A stretch of DNA of 20,693 bases, from positions 1 to 20,693 of IMG/VR virus record IMGVR_UViG_3300003890_000147; one strand, written 5' to 3'. Below the pieces are notes generated by a model. That model did no database searches. It was not told the DNA's origin and was given only the letters and a program-made list of their open reading frames with translations. Of the stretch, positions 6,969-14,848 are shown one piece after another (within the stretch, counting starts at the first letter, position 1; each line of letters begins with the position of its first letter). Origin of the DNA: a virus. The translations under genes were made by a program, and so were the position numbers.

Positions 6969-8598
6969 ACGGGAATTAAAGGAAGCCGCCAGTGAGATTG
7001 ACCATGTGGCTTCTAGTGGTGGTGTTGAGTTGCTGAAGAAGCAAATACTTCCGCATGCGTTTGCTTCAATGGCAGTGTTTTGCAAGCTGTTTTTTCCCAA
7101 CCGCTTCCGCAAGGAGTTCGATCGTGGTCATCATGAGTTGTTTGAATTGATTGACGAGAAGCGCAATAGTGATGGCACAGTGTGGTGGTACCAGAAGGCT
7201 GGAGCAACGATGTTTCGTGGAGCCGGCAAAACTTCAATAGTTGCGCTGGCTCTTCCAGCCCGTGAAATTCTGTTCAGACAACGCCACTACATTGTGTATG
7301 TGAACAACAACAGTGATACGGCTATTTTTCAGACGGAGAATTTGCGCCGTGAGCTTGTTTCCAACCAGCGGATCAAGAATTTGTTTGGAGACATTAGGAC
7401 GGGTAGTGTAGACGGACTTGATGACGCGTTCGGGAAGAAATGTTGGGTGGCAAACGGACAGACGTTTGTTTTGCCGCGTGGCAGCGGTCAACAAGTACGA
7501 GGACTCTTGTTTAGGGATTATCGTCCCGACTTGATTATAGTTGACGATTTGGAAGATGTAAATGAGATGGGTGAATTGGCCAGAAAGAAGCGGGAAAACT
7601 GGTTGTTTAGTGATTTGTTTATGAGTGTGGATGCTAGTGATGATCACTGGCGCATATTCTACATTGACACGCTGAAACATCGGCAAGCTATACCTAACAA
7701 GCTGAAGGAGTTGAGTGATTGGAAATTTATCAACATTCCACTCTGTACGGATGACTTTAAGACGCTGTTTCCCAACTTCGTACCGCAGGAGAAACTGGAT
7801 GCGCAAGTTATGCAGGCGCGGGAAAGCGGTACGATGTACTTGTTTTACAGGGAAAAGATGGGCAGGATTGTTCACGGTGATGAACAGGTGTTTAAGCCGG
7901 AATATTTCAAATATTACAGTGAGTTGGATGCCAACTTTTCAACCCGTAACATTGAAACGTTTATTATTGTTGACCCAGCTAAGACTACTAATGTGGCAAG
8001 TGCGCACAGCGCGATTGTTGGGATTGGTGTTGATGTGCGGGCGAATAAGATTTACATTCGCGATGTGGATCATGGGAAGTTCCATCCGGAGGAAATTTAT
8101 CAGCGTACCTTCTCCATGGCAAAGTTGTTGGGAGCACATGTTATCGGATACGAAGTTACTGGGCTTAATGAATTTATAACGCATCCGTTTAGAAATGCGA
8201 TGCACGAGAGTGGTTTAAATTTCGAGCTGGTTGAGTTGAAGCCGCGGCGAGGTAGGGAGGAGTTTCTTGTTGATCTCGATTTGCCGGAGAAGGCACACAG
8301 GGTGGGAGCGCTGCTGCCGTATTACAGGAAGGGACAAATTTACCACAACAAGGATTGTAGGGAGATTGGGGTTCTTGAGAGTCAGCTTCTTGACTTTCCC
8401 GAACCTGATTTGTGGGACGTGTGTGATGCCACCTCTTACCTGATTCAGATGATGGAGGGAGGACTGCGCTACTTCGGATTCGGACGGACTGACGGGTTGG
8501 AGGATGATGGTGAAGATGAGTTTGCAATTTTAAACAGTGGATGGATGGAACCGCTGCGAGTGGTTGATGGCGTATGGCGGAAAGAACCATCAGCATAG
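6961..8598 (+). CDS. terL: Terminase large subunit
   Basis: 545 residues; the ATP-driven DNA packaging motor and headful or cos nuclease. The ATPase domain has a Walker A-like RGAGKT at residues 86-91, and a Walker B LIIVDDLED at 191-199 with the catalytic acidic residues at its end. The nuclease (RNase H-like) domain has D338 in IIVDPAK, E398 in GYEVTG, and D486/D489 in DVCDAT, the expected D-E-D set. The start is uncertain: TTG 6961 overlaps the tail spike stop and has no ribosome binding site, and GTG 7006 is the next in-frame choice. All domains are downstream of either. It is followed by a 25-base overlap with the next gene. Confidence 0.92.
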   Translation: MTERELKEAASEIDHVASSGGVELLKKQILPHAFASMAVFCKLFFPNRFRKEFDRGHHELFELIDEKRNSDGTVWWYQKAGATMFRGAGKTSIVALALPAREILFRQRHYIVYVNNNSDTAIFQTENLRRELVSNQRIKNLFGDIRTGSVDGLDDAFGKKCWVANGQTFVLPRGSGQQVRGLLFRDYRPDLIIVDDLEDVNEMGELARKKRENWLFSDLFMSVDASDDHWRIFYIDTLKHRQAIPNKLKELSDWKFINIPLCTDDFKTLFPNFVPQEKLDAQVMQARESGTMYLFYREKMGRIVHGDEQVFKPEYFKYYSELDANFSTRNIETFIIVDPAKTTNVASAHSAIVGIGVDVRANKIYIRDVDHGKFHPEEIYQRTFSMAKLLGAHVIGYEVTGLNEFITHPFRNAMHESGLNFELVELKPRRGREEFLVDLDLPEKAHRVGALLPYYRKGQIYHNKDCREIGVLESQLLDFPEPDLWDVCDATSYLIQMMEGGLRYFGFGRTDGLEDDGEDEFAILNSGWMEPLRVVDGVWRKEPSA

Positions 8599-9044
8599 GC
8601 AATCTGCGTAACATCGTTGTATACAATGATGAAGAATTTCCAGACGGGGTAGTAACGCCTAGTGTGTTGATAACACAAGCTCCGTCGAGTGATCAGCATG
8701 CTGCGCGGGTCAGAGATTTGAATGGGGGAACACTTGATCCGGTGTTTAACAGTGTGACTGTTAATGGGGTGTTTTCTCATCGCGGTCAGCAGTTGGAGTT
8801 GTTTGGAAGCGGTGTGCTGGTGAGCAGACCGCCGAGTGTAAATCAACTGGGTGGGACAGCAGGTGGTACTGTTGACGGTTCGATTCAAGTTCTTACTGAT
8901 CCCGCCGACCTTCCACTTACGGCAGATGCCTTGCGTGATGATTTGGTTGCAAATTTGATTCCGCAACTGCGGAACAATATTGAAGAATTGCAGCAGAAGA
9001 TTAATGAATTGGCTGCTGTACTTAACGGATTTTTCGGATACTGA
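8574..9044 (+). CDS. Unknown virion-region protein with C-terminal coiled coil
   Basis: 156 residues, beginning inside the 3' end of the large terminase gene and ending in TGATG shared with the portal ATG. The first ~110 residues are beta- and turn-rich (for example PSVLITQAPSSDQHAARVRDLNGG, quoted in part: VLITQAPSSDQHAARVRDL). The last ~40 form a strong heptad-like helix (LRDDLVANLIPQLRNNIEEL) ending in a short hydrophobic GFFGY. A beta head with a coiled-coil stalk is the plan of a short trimeric fibre, such as a head or neck fibre. Its place between terminase and portal fits a head-associated protein. No family is recognised, so the function is open. Confidence 0.5.
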   Translation: MAERTISIGNLRNIVVYNDEEFPDGVVTPSVLITQAPSSDQHAARVRDLNGGTLDPVFNSVTVNGVFSHRGQQLELFGSGVLVSRPPSVNQLGGTAGGTVDGSIQVLTDPADLPLTADALRDDLVANLIPQLRNNIEELQQKINELAAVLNGFFGY

Positions 9045-10990
9045 TGATTCCTATACAGTCACGTGACGTAAAATTTCGCACCCTTGCCGGTGTGAATTTT
9101 CCTGAATATCGGTCCCGATATCCTGAGGGACTCAACCTTAAGCCTGGCGAGCGTGATCATGACCGCATACTGCGTGCTTTGCTGCGCCGCGTTAGAGATG
9201 CGTATGACGCGATAAAGCCCCGCCACAGTGGCTGGCGTAAGCTTGATGAAAATGTCACCTCGTACATTCCGCTCAGTGAGCTTGAACGGAAGGTGAAGGC
9301 GGCGGATGACAGAAAGCCCGTTCAGATTGTGATTCCGATGACGTATGCCACTCTTGACACGCTTCTGTCCTTCTACATGAGTTTTTTGGAAAATCCCATC
9401 TACCGCTACACGACGGAGGGAAGTGTTGAAGATGTGATTGGGACAGTGTTGTTGGAGCGGCATGTAAATTTGCAGGCCAGCCGCTTTAAACATCCACTTG
9501 TGTTGCATACGCTTGCCCGTGACGGTTTCATGTATGGAGTTGGGGCGGTTGCAACAGTGTGGACGCAGGTAGAAGGGTATGTAACGAAGCGGATTGATGA
9601 GAACATCTTTGGTAACAGCGTCTCACAACGTGTTCGTGAGCGGGTTGTCCAGTACGAAGGCAACAAGTTACTGTCTATTGATCCGTACAAGTTGCTTCTG
9701 GACCCGTCCGTAAGTGTTGCTTCGTATCAGGACGGAGAGTATGTTGGATGGTATGACCGCACCACCAAGAATGCCTTGCTCAACCGTGAGAGACAGGATA
9801 CTGCCGTCTTCAATGTGAAGTATTTGCGCCACATTGACGCGCGTAGCAACATCATTGCGTTGAGTGAGACGGGACGTTCAACCCGTTTCGGGCAGAAAGA
9901 TTACTACGATGTAAACAATACGCTTGTGCCGGCAGATGTGGTGTGGATGTATGTTGACCTTGTTCCGAGTGATGAGGAATGGAAGCTGTCGTCGGGGGAG
10001 AGGAACGAGAAGTGGATGTTTGGTGTTGCCGGTGACAGTGTGATAATTGCCGCGTCGAAGCTTGAGCTTGACCACAATATGTTTCCGGTTGTGTTGTGTG
10101 CTCCAGATTATGATGGACACTCGACTACGCCGGTGAGCAGGATGGAGATGACGTATGGGTTGCAACAGGCTCTTGATTTTCTGTTTAACGCGCGGCTGAG
10201 TAATTTGCGCAAGCTGGTGAACATGTTGTTTGCTGTTGACCCGTCTCTCATCAATTTGCCTGATTTGATGGATACAAGGGATGGCATGATAGCTCGGTTA
10301 CGTAGAGAGGCATGGGGTCGTGGCGTGCTACGTGACGCTATCATGCCCATCCCAGTCAGTGACTTTAGCTCGACTGTGTTCAGCGACATTAACTTTCTGA
10401 TCAACGTGACTGACCGTGCCACGGCGGCCACTGAACAGCAGCAGGGAATCGCTCAGCGCAGTCGTGATCGCGTGACAGCAACCGAAATTCAAGCTCTGGC
10501 GACGGGCAGCGGAAGCAAGCTGAGCAAAATGGTACAGTTGATGTTTTGGCAATACCACTATGACCTGTCCTACATACTGGCGAAGCAGACCGTACAACTT
10601 GCTGACGTGGATGTGTGGACGGAATTGATGGGACCTAGCGAAGAGCAACTGAGGAAAATTTACGGCGATCAGGATAGAATACGAATAACGCCTGATCAGT
10701 TGCGCATGGGACTCGTACAGATTCACGATGGTAGTAATCCCGCTATGGGGGATGCAAATGCGTGGAATCTGTGGCTGCAGAACACGGCTCAAATTCCCGA
10801 ATTGGCGCAGGCGTATGATTTGACGCGGATTGCAGCGCAGTTTTTGCGCATGCAGGGGATCAGGAATCCGGACAGCATGCGCAGAAAACAAGTTCCTCAG
10901 ATGCAGGCACGTGTGATGCCTGACGAACAGGTTGAACAACAGGTGCGTGCCGGAAATATCATTCCAATGCGCGAGGTGGTGAATGGCTAA
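9044..10990 (+). CDS. Portal protein (head-tail connector)
   Basis: 648 residues, the usual size of podovirus-type portals, which form a dodecameric ring at one capsid vertex for DNA entry and exit. Position directly after the terminase and before the scaffold fits. Visible features: an N-terminal helical part with SGWRKLDENVTSYIPLSELE; a central stem and clip region with LLSIDPYKLLLDPSV and QDGEYVGWYDRTTKNALL; and a C-terminal crown with RDRVTATEIQALATGSGSK (TATE at 478-481), which matches the T-A-T-E-I helix common in such portals. The ATG overlaps the preceding stop. The 3' end overlaps the next gene by 8 bases. Confidence 0.88.
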   Translation: MIPIQSRDVKFRTLAGVNFPEYRSRYPEGLNLKPGERDHDRILRALLRRVRDAYDAIKPRHSGWRKLDENVTSYIPLSELERKVKAADDRKPVQIVIPMTYATLDTLLSFYMSFLENPIYRYTTEGSVEDVIGTVLLERHVNLQASRFKHPLVLHTLARDGFMYGVGAVATVWTQVEGYVTKRIDENIFGNSVSQRVRERVVQYEGNKLLSIDPYKLLLDPSVSVASYQDGEYVGWYDRTTKNALLNRERQDTAVFNVKYLRHIDARSNIIALSETGRSTRFGQKDYYDVNNTLVPADVVWMYVDLVPSDEEWKLSSGERNEKWMFGVAGDSVIIAASKLELDHNMFPVVLCAPDYDGHSTTPVSRMEMTYGLQQALDFLFNARLSNLRKLVNMLFAVDPSLINLPDLMDTRDGMIARLRREAWGRGVLRDAIMPIPVSDFSSTVFSDINFLINVTDRATAATEQQQGIAQRSRDRVTATEIQALATGSGSKLSKMVQLMFWQYHYDLSYILAKQTVQLADVDVWTELMGPSEEQLRKIYGDQDRIRITPDQLRMGLVQIHDGSNPAMGDANAWNLWLQNTAQIPELAQAYDLTRIAAQFLRMQGIRNPDSMRRKQVPQMQARVMPDEQVEQQVRAGNIIPMREVVNG

Positions 10991-11216
10991 GTCCATTCAG
11001 GTTGAGGAGCTGTGCAACAATCCTGTTTGGCAGGAATTCCGCTCCAGATTGGAAACGAGATTGGAGATTGACCGGCTTGCACTTGAAAATCTGAATTTGT
11101 CAGTTGAAGAACTGCGCATGCAACAAGGCGTCGTTGCTGCGCTTAGACAGGTGTTATACTTCATCAAGGAACTTACTGAAAACACTGATCTTAAGGAGTC
11201 TGGAGATGGACAGTGA
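10983..11216 (+). CDS. Small helical protein between portal and scaffold
   Basis: 77 residues with a GAGG site 6 bases before ATG 10983. The whole protein is predicted helical with heptad-like spacing of Leu/Val (for example LETRLEIDRLALENLNLSVE and QGVVAALRQVLYFIKEL). Small helical proteins at this position occur in many podovirus-like genomes and may aid head assembly, but no function is established for this one. It ends 11 bases past the start of the scaffold gene. Confidence 0.55.
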   Translation: MAKSIQVEELCNNPVWQEFRSRLETRLEIDRLALENLNLSVEELRMQQGVVAALRQVLYFIKELTENTDLKESGDGQ

Positions 11217-11970
11217 ACTCTGGAAGAAAATTTCCGAGCGTGTTATCGCAGCTTCTGCGGTTTCTGACGAAACCGCCAAACGGGAAGAAGCTACTGTAGA
11301 AACTGCCGAGCAAGAAGAAACTACCAAGCAGGAAGAAGCTACTGTAGAAGAAACTGCTCCTGAAAAAAGTAAGGAGGAGTTTTTCAACTTTCTGAATTCC
11401 CTAGTGGAACAACCACCAACTCAACCGTTACAACCAACTCAGTCAGCTCAACCGTTACAACCAACTCAGGTGGTTGATGATATTGACGAGAATGAGCTTG
11501 CGGCTATTTTGACTGAAGAGGGATTGAATGCGAAACAGTTGAAGAGTGTGTTGACAAAGGTTGAACAGCGTACTTATAAGCGTGCAGTCGAAGACCTTAC
11601 CCGTGATTTGTATCCGGTGATGCAGCAGGTGGCGGTTAATGTGGCCGCGTGGAGTAGTGCGGCCACACGGTTTCGGCAGAACAATCCCGATCTTGAACCG
11701 GCTATGAAGTTTGTGGCTGAGCAAAGCAATAGGATTGCCAACGCTCATCCGGATTGGTCTCCTGACAAAGTGTATGAGGAGGCCGGGAAGGTAACACGAA
11801 AGGCGATTGACTATTTCGTTCAACAGCAACAGCAGCAGCAGAAACCAAAGAAGCCTGTGTTTGCGCCGGTGCCTGGTGTGAAGCAGACACAGACGGCAAA
11901 TGGAACAGAGGACCCGAAGAAAGCCTTCATGAGACGGCTTCTGATGTGGGATGCGCAACCAACCCAGTAA
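11206..11970 (+). CDS. Capsid scaffolding protein
   Basis: 254 residues from ATG 11206, with AAGGAG 7 bases upstream; a longer open frame to 11104 is not needed. It lies directly before the decoration and major capsid genes, the standard place. The N-terminal ~60 residues are strongly acidic (Glu/Thr repeats), then comes a Gln/Pro linker of two 9-residue repeats (QPLQPTQ...). The helical core has NELAAILTEEGLNAKQLKSV, then a Q7 tract at about residues 206-212, and the C-terminus ends KKAFMRRLLMWDAQPTQ, a basic helix of the kind that binds the capsid. Low complexity, high charge and helical content are typical of scaffolds that are lost or cleaved on maturation. Confidence 0.75.
   Translation: MDSELWKKISERVIAASAVSDETAKREEATVETAEQEETTKQEEATVEETAPEKSKEEFFNFLNSLVEQPPTQPLQPTQSAQPLQPTQVVDDIDENELAAILTEEGLNAKQLKSVLTKVEQRTYKRAVEDLTRDLYPVMQQVAVNVAAWSSAATRFRQNNPDLEPAMKFVAEQSNRIANAHPDWSPDKVYEEAGKVTRKAIDYFVQQQQQQQKPKKPVFAPVPGVKQTQTANGTEDPKKAFMRRLLMWDAQPTQ
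11283..11469 (+). repeat. Two in-frame direct repeats inside scaffold gene
   Basis: A 19-bp exact repeat (GGAAGAAGCTACTGTAGAA) occurs at 11283-11301 and 11331-11349, 48 bp apart. A 23-bp exact repeat occurs at 11420-11442 and 11447-11469, 27 bp apart, encoding QPLQPTQ units. Both periods are multiples of three, so gain or loss of a copy keeps the reading frame. The second pair is flanked by AACCACC (11411) and its reverse complement GGTGGTT (11469-11475). Confidence 0.85.
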
Positions 11971-11981
11971 ATCATTTAACA

Positions 11982-11998
11982 AACAACAGGAGGTTGTT
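11982..11998 (+). promoter_or_regulatory. Shine-Dalgarno presented in a small hairpin loop
   Basis: AACAAC (11982-11987) can pair perfectly with GTTGTT (11993-11998), leaving AGGAG as the five-base loop. The full AGGAGG site (11988-11993) is 8 bases from the ATG of the decoration protein. A 6-bp A/U-rich stem is marginal in stability, but it would hold the ribosome binding site exposed and keep nearby sequence from pairing. This suits a very highly translated capsid gene. Confidence 0.5.
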
Positions 11999-12001
11999 AC
12001 A

Positions 12002-12439
12002 ATGTCAGTACTCTTTGCAGCGGATGAGTTGCAAGACCTGTCCCGCGGCGACCAGGAAGGCCTCTTCGTGGGACGTGCAAAGGTGGGAACCATCAATAAT
12101 GCTGCCGCGGTTGAGTATTCGCCTGAGCAGTTGCTCGGCGGACTGATTCTGCGTAACCCGAACGGAGGTGCGCGCAGTGACAAAGTTCCCAGTGCGGCGT
12201 CAATGTATGCGCATTTGCGTGCCGGTGGCGCCAGTGGCAGTTTCCAGCCGGCGTTCGAGTTTACTATTCGGAACACGGCAGGTGCGGCTGAAACAATTAC
12301 ACTTGTTGCCGACGCAGGTGCTACTGTTACGCTGAGCGGAACCATGACGGTGACGCAGAACAACAGCCGGCGGTTTCTGTGGGTTCAGACGGGAGCAGCT
12401 ACGGCGACTGTGTATTCACTTGGAACAAGCACTCATTGA
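12002..12439 (+). CDS. Capsid decoration (head-stabilising) protein
   Basis: 145 residues with the best ribosome binding site in the window. It sits between scaffold and major capsid genes, where decoration proteins are usually encoded. The N-terminal half has GLILRNPNGGARSDKVPSA. The C-terminal half is a compact beta domain: FTIRNTAGAAETITLVADAG, then TVTLSGTMTVTQNNSRRFLW and TATVYSLGT. This T-L-S-G-T-M-x-V-x-Q-N-N...R-F pattern recurs in phage head decoration proteins that trimerise on the capsid surface. No signal peptide or membrane segment is present. A minor capsid or fibre-cap role is the alternative. Confidence 0.65.
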   Translation: MSVLFAADELQDLSRGDQEGLFVGRAKVGTINNAAAVEYSPEQLLGGLILRNPNGGARSDKVPSAASMYAHLRAGGASGSFQPAFEFTIRNTAGAAETITLVADAGATVTLSGTMTVTQNNSRRFLWVQTGAATATVYSLGTSTH

Positions 12440-12461
12440 TAGCTGAGAGGAGATAGAAATC

Positions 12462-13742
12462 ATGCCAATTTTTGGAATGGTTGGAACGGGTAACTTTCAA
12501 GCTAATGAAGACCCGGATGGTTGGAGACAGGGAATTCTGAAGTTGTTCCCCAACTCAAGCGCCACGTTGGTTGCCATTACGTCTATGATGGGTAAAGGCA
12601 CCAGTGAGACGCACAAGGTGGTGCATTGGTGGAGTAAGACGTTGCAGGGGCAAGCCGGTAACATTACCGGTGTATATACTGACAGCGCCCTTTCAACCGC
12701 GTATGTGAGCGGTGGAGTGGCGGGCGACTTTCTCTACATCAAACTTAGCGAGAATGATGCCGGTCACTTCAGAAAGGACCACCTGGTGCTGTTGCGGGAC
12801 AACAGCGATCTGGCTGTTGATGTGAATGCAGTTGTTGAATCGGTTGTACGCAACGGTGCTAACAGTTATCTGAAGGTGAAGCTGATTGAACCGGACGACA
12901 ATTCCGGCACCCATGATTTGTCTGATGCGGATCGTGTGCTGGTAATTGGTTCAGTCGCTGCCGAGGGCACTGGAGCGCCAATTTCTCTCCAATACCAGCC
13001 CACTCAATACTCGAACAATATGCACATCTTCAAGACGTCGGTGGATGCTACTGGAACGGTGCTGGCGACTGAGTTGCGTACGGGTGACCCGTTCGAGGAA
13101 TATCAGCGTCAGGGTCTCCTGTATCACGGACTTGAGATGGAGGCGGCGTTTCTGTTCTCGCAAATTTCGAGTGGTACGGACGAGACTGGAAAACGCAAAT
13201 ATACGATGCGCGGCATCATCCCGTGGATGAAATTGTACGCCTCATCCAACATCAAGGACTTTCGCGCAGACAGGCCGAATAAGACGTGGAAGGAAGCCGG
13301 TGAAGATTGGCTTGATGATGTGCTTGCGGCATACAGCGAGTGGGTTGGCGATGGCAGTGAAGTGCTGTGCCTTGCCGGAGCCGGTGCCCTTAACGGGTTG
13401 AACAAGTTGGCCAAGTATAACGGCAACATTCAGCTCACTCCGAAGGACGTGTCGTATGGAATGCGTCTGACGCAGTGGACGAATCCGTTCGACATTCCCC
13501 TTTACATCAAGTCGTATTGGCAATTCACGAAGGAGAAGAACTCGTACAACAATTCCCTCCTGATTTTGAAGCCCTCCAACATCGAGTACATTCCGATGGA
13601 GGGCAGAGATACTGACTTGAAGACCAATCAGCAACCGCCCGACTTTGACGAGCGGCTGGATCAGTGGCTTACGGAGTGCACGTTGAAGATTGTACATCCT
13701 GAGCAGTTTTTACTGCTTCACGGTGTCGGTCTGGATGGTTAA
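12462..13742 (+). CDS. Major capsid protein, SU10/DUF5309-type
   Basis: 426 residues. GAGAGGAG lies 9 bases before the ATG. The order scaffold, decoration, this gene, terminator identifies it as the shell protein. The sequence resembles the DUF5309 (SU10-type major capsid, HK97-fold) family: an N-terminal arm (GRILKLFPNS-like: GILKLFPNSSATLVAITSMM), a beta-rich middle, and the segment DPFEEYQRQGLLYHGLEMEA from residue 209, which matches the family's E-x-x-R-Q-x-x-L-x-H-x-x-x-x-E helix. GIIPWM follows. The C-terminal domain includes LAGAGALNGLNKLAKYNG and NSLLILKPSNIEYIPMEGRD. HK97-fold shells mature by expansion during packaging; whether crosslinks form cannot be told. Confidence 0.85.
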   Translation: MPIFGMVGTGNFQANEDPDGWRQGILKLFPNSSATLVAITSMMGKGTSETHKVVHWWSKTLQGQAGNITGVYTDSALSTAYVSGGVAGDFLYIKLSENDAGHFRKDHLVLLRDNSDLAVDVNAVVESVVRNGANSYLKVKLIEPDDNSGTHDLSDADRVLVIGSVAAEGTGAPISLQYQPTQYSNNMHIFKTSVDATGTVLATELRTGDPFEEYQRQGLLYHGLEMEAAFLFSQISSGTDETGKRKYTMRGIIPWMKLYASSNIKDFRADRPNKTWKEAGEDWLDDVLAAYSEWVGDGSEVLCLAGAGALNGLNKLAKYNGNIQLTPKDVSYGMRLTQWTNPFDIPLYIKSYWQFTKEKNSYNNSLLILKPSNIEYIPMEGRDTDLKTNQQPPDFDERLDQWLTECTLKIVHPEQFLLLHGVGLDG

Positions 13743-13746
13743 TTTA

Positions 13747-13780
13747 GGGACTCACACCTTATGGTGTGAGTCTCTTTTTT
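13747..13780 (+). terminator. Strong intrinsic terminator after major capsid gene
   Basis: A 12-bp stem (left arm 13747-13758, right arm 13763-13774, core GACTCACACC with GGTGTGAGTC; one G-T pair near the base) closes on a TTAT loop and is followed by six T residues (13775-13780). It starts 4 bases after the capsid stop codon and ends only 9 bases before the next ATG. It would cap abundant capsid transcripts and lower downstream expression, as T7 T-phi does after gene 10. Confidence 0.93.
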
Positions 13781-13789
13781 CCGAGAATT

Positions 13790-14548
13790 ATGCCAAAACT
13801 TATTCACAATCCCTCAACACTGGCTCACATCCGGCAAAACTTTGTAGAGTTGAGCGGACGGTTTGATCTTGTCAGAGATACGGATACGTATGCTGACAAC
13901 GGGGCAAATTTCTTCATACAAGCTGCCAACCGATGGCTTGACAGCCGGCAGGAAAACCCAACGCAGACAAAGTCGTACAGGAAGGATTTGCTCCCTGGTG
14001 GATACAAACTCGACATTGAAAATGTAAGAAGTTTGCTTGAAGTGTGGGTGACGGACGCGGCTGGTGAGCGGCTTAAGCTCGTAAAGAGGACGCAGACGTA
14101 CATGCGTCAAAACTACAAGCCGATTCCTGAAGACAACAGCAGAGGTACTCCAGCAGAGTGGTGTCCTCTCTTCAACCAACTTGCTTATCAGCAGAAATCG
14201 CAAACGCCGTCGTCACACAGTGATTTTGCATATGACTACCATGATGTGTTGTTCGGCCTGTCCGACCAATATAGAAGCATTCTGTTGATGCCACCGGCTG
14301 ATCAGAAGTATACGGTGACGGTGTACGGACATTTTTTCGGGAAGCTCACATCCGACTCGGACAGTACGTACTGGAGTAGAGAACATCCAGACTTACTGAT
14401 TCAGGCAACATTTTTGATGGTGGAAATGTTCTATCGCAACACGCAGGGAGTGGCTGACATGCTCAATGCCATAACCCCTGCGCTGTCCGGCCTGGACAGA
14501 CAGTTGATTGCGGAGGACACGTATGAGATTAACAGAATTTTCGGATGA
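13790..14548 (+). CDS. Head-tail adaptor (tail tubular A-like)
   Basis: 252 residues from ATG 13790. Its leader overlaps the terminator tail and only a weak GAG site is present, so expression likely depends on readthrough. The start at GTG 13766 inside the terminator stem is rejected. N-terminal helices (NFVELSGRFDLVRDTDTYAD, FFIQAANRWLDSRQ) precede beta strands (GGYKLDIENVRSLLEVWV). The segment RSILLMPPADQKYTVTVYGH, followed by LTSDSDSTYWSREHPDLLIQATFLMVEMFYRN, matches the general pattern of podovirus neck adaptors: L-x-P-P-D-x-Y-x-x-x-V...L-x-D-x-x...W...P-D-L-L-I-x-A. Such proteins form the ring under the portal that receives the nozzle. Confidence 0.6.
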   Translation: MPKLIHNPSTLAHIRQNFVELSGRFDLVRDTDTYADNGANFFIQAANRWLDSRQENPTQTKSYRKDLLPGGYKLDIENVRSLLEVWVTDAAGERLKLVKRTQTYMRQNYKPIPEDNSRGTPAEWCPLFNQLAYQQKSQTPSSHSDFAYDYHDVLFGLSDQYRSILLMPPADQKYTVTVYGHFFGKLTSDSDSTYWSREHPDLLIQATFLMVEMFYRNTQGVADMLNAITPALSGLDRQLIAEDTYEINRIFG

Positions 14549-14560
14549 AAGGAAATAAGG

Positions 14561-14848
14561 ATGGGAAACTTGCGGGATGAAATTCACGAGCGGGCTCAGA
14601 AGCTTGCCTCCGGTCGTGAGAAGGTTGAAAGCTTTCTGAAGGATCGTGTCAAACTAGTAAGTCGTTCGATGCAGGACCAGGTTGACGCGGGAGCCAAAAG
14701 TGTAACCATTGAGACAGTGAAGGTGTGGCTTGGCTTTTTGAATCCACAACTGGGCATTACCAGTGAAGGAGAGGTTATTGTCACACAAGAGAGAGTGAAG
14801 CCGCTCACCACTACTACAGGAGGAAAAGGCAATGAAGGAAAAAAGTAA
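14561..14848 (+). CDS. Small helical protein of unknown function
   Basis: 95 residues. AAAGGA lies 7 bases before ATG 14561. The first ~55 residues are amphipathic helices (LRDEIHERAQKLASGREKVE, SFLKDRVKLVSRSMQDQVDA), then a short strand region and a Gly/Lys-rich tail. No family is recognised. It lies between adaptor and nozzle genes, so a neck or minor virion role is likely by position only. Its last 17 bases overlap the next small gene. Confidence 0.5.
   Translation: MGNLRDEIHERAQKLASGREKVESFLKDRVKLVSRSMQDQVDAGAKSVTIETVKVWLGFLNPQLGITSEGEVIVTQERVKPLTTTTGGKGNEGKK

Noticed and set aside
9059-9066. TCACGTGA core resembling half of parS at the portal gene start
   Set aside because: Only the 8-bp centre matches; the outer bases do not. 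Several other CACGTG words lie in coding sequence, so this is expected background.
11455-12363. 302-codon reverse-strand open frame
   Set aside because: Antisense to the scaffold and decoration genes, which have good ribosome binding sites and recognisable products; no start signal or family on the reverse strand.
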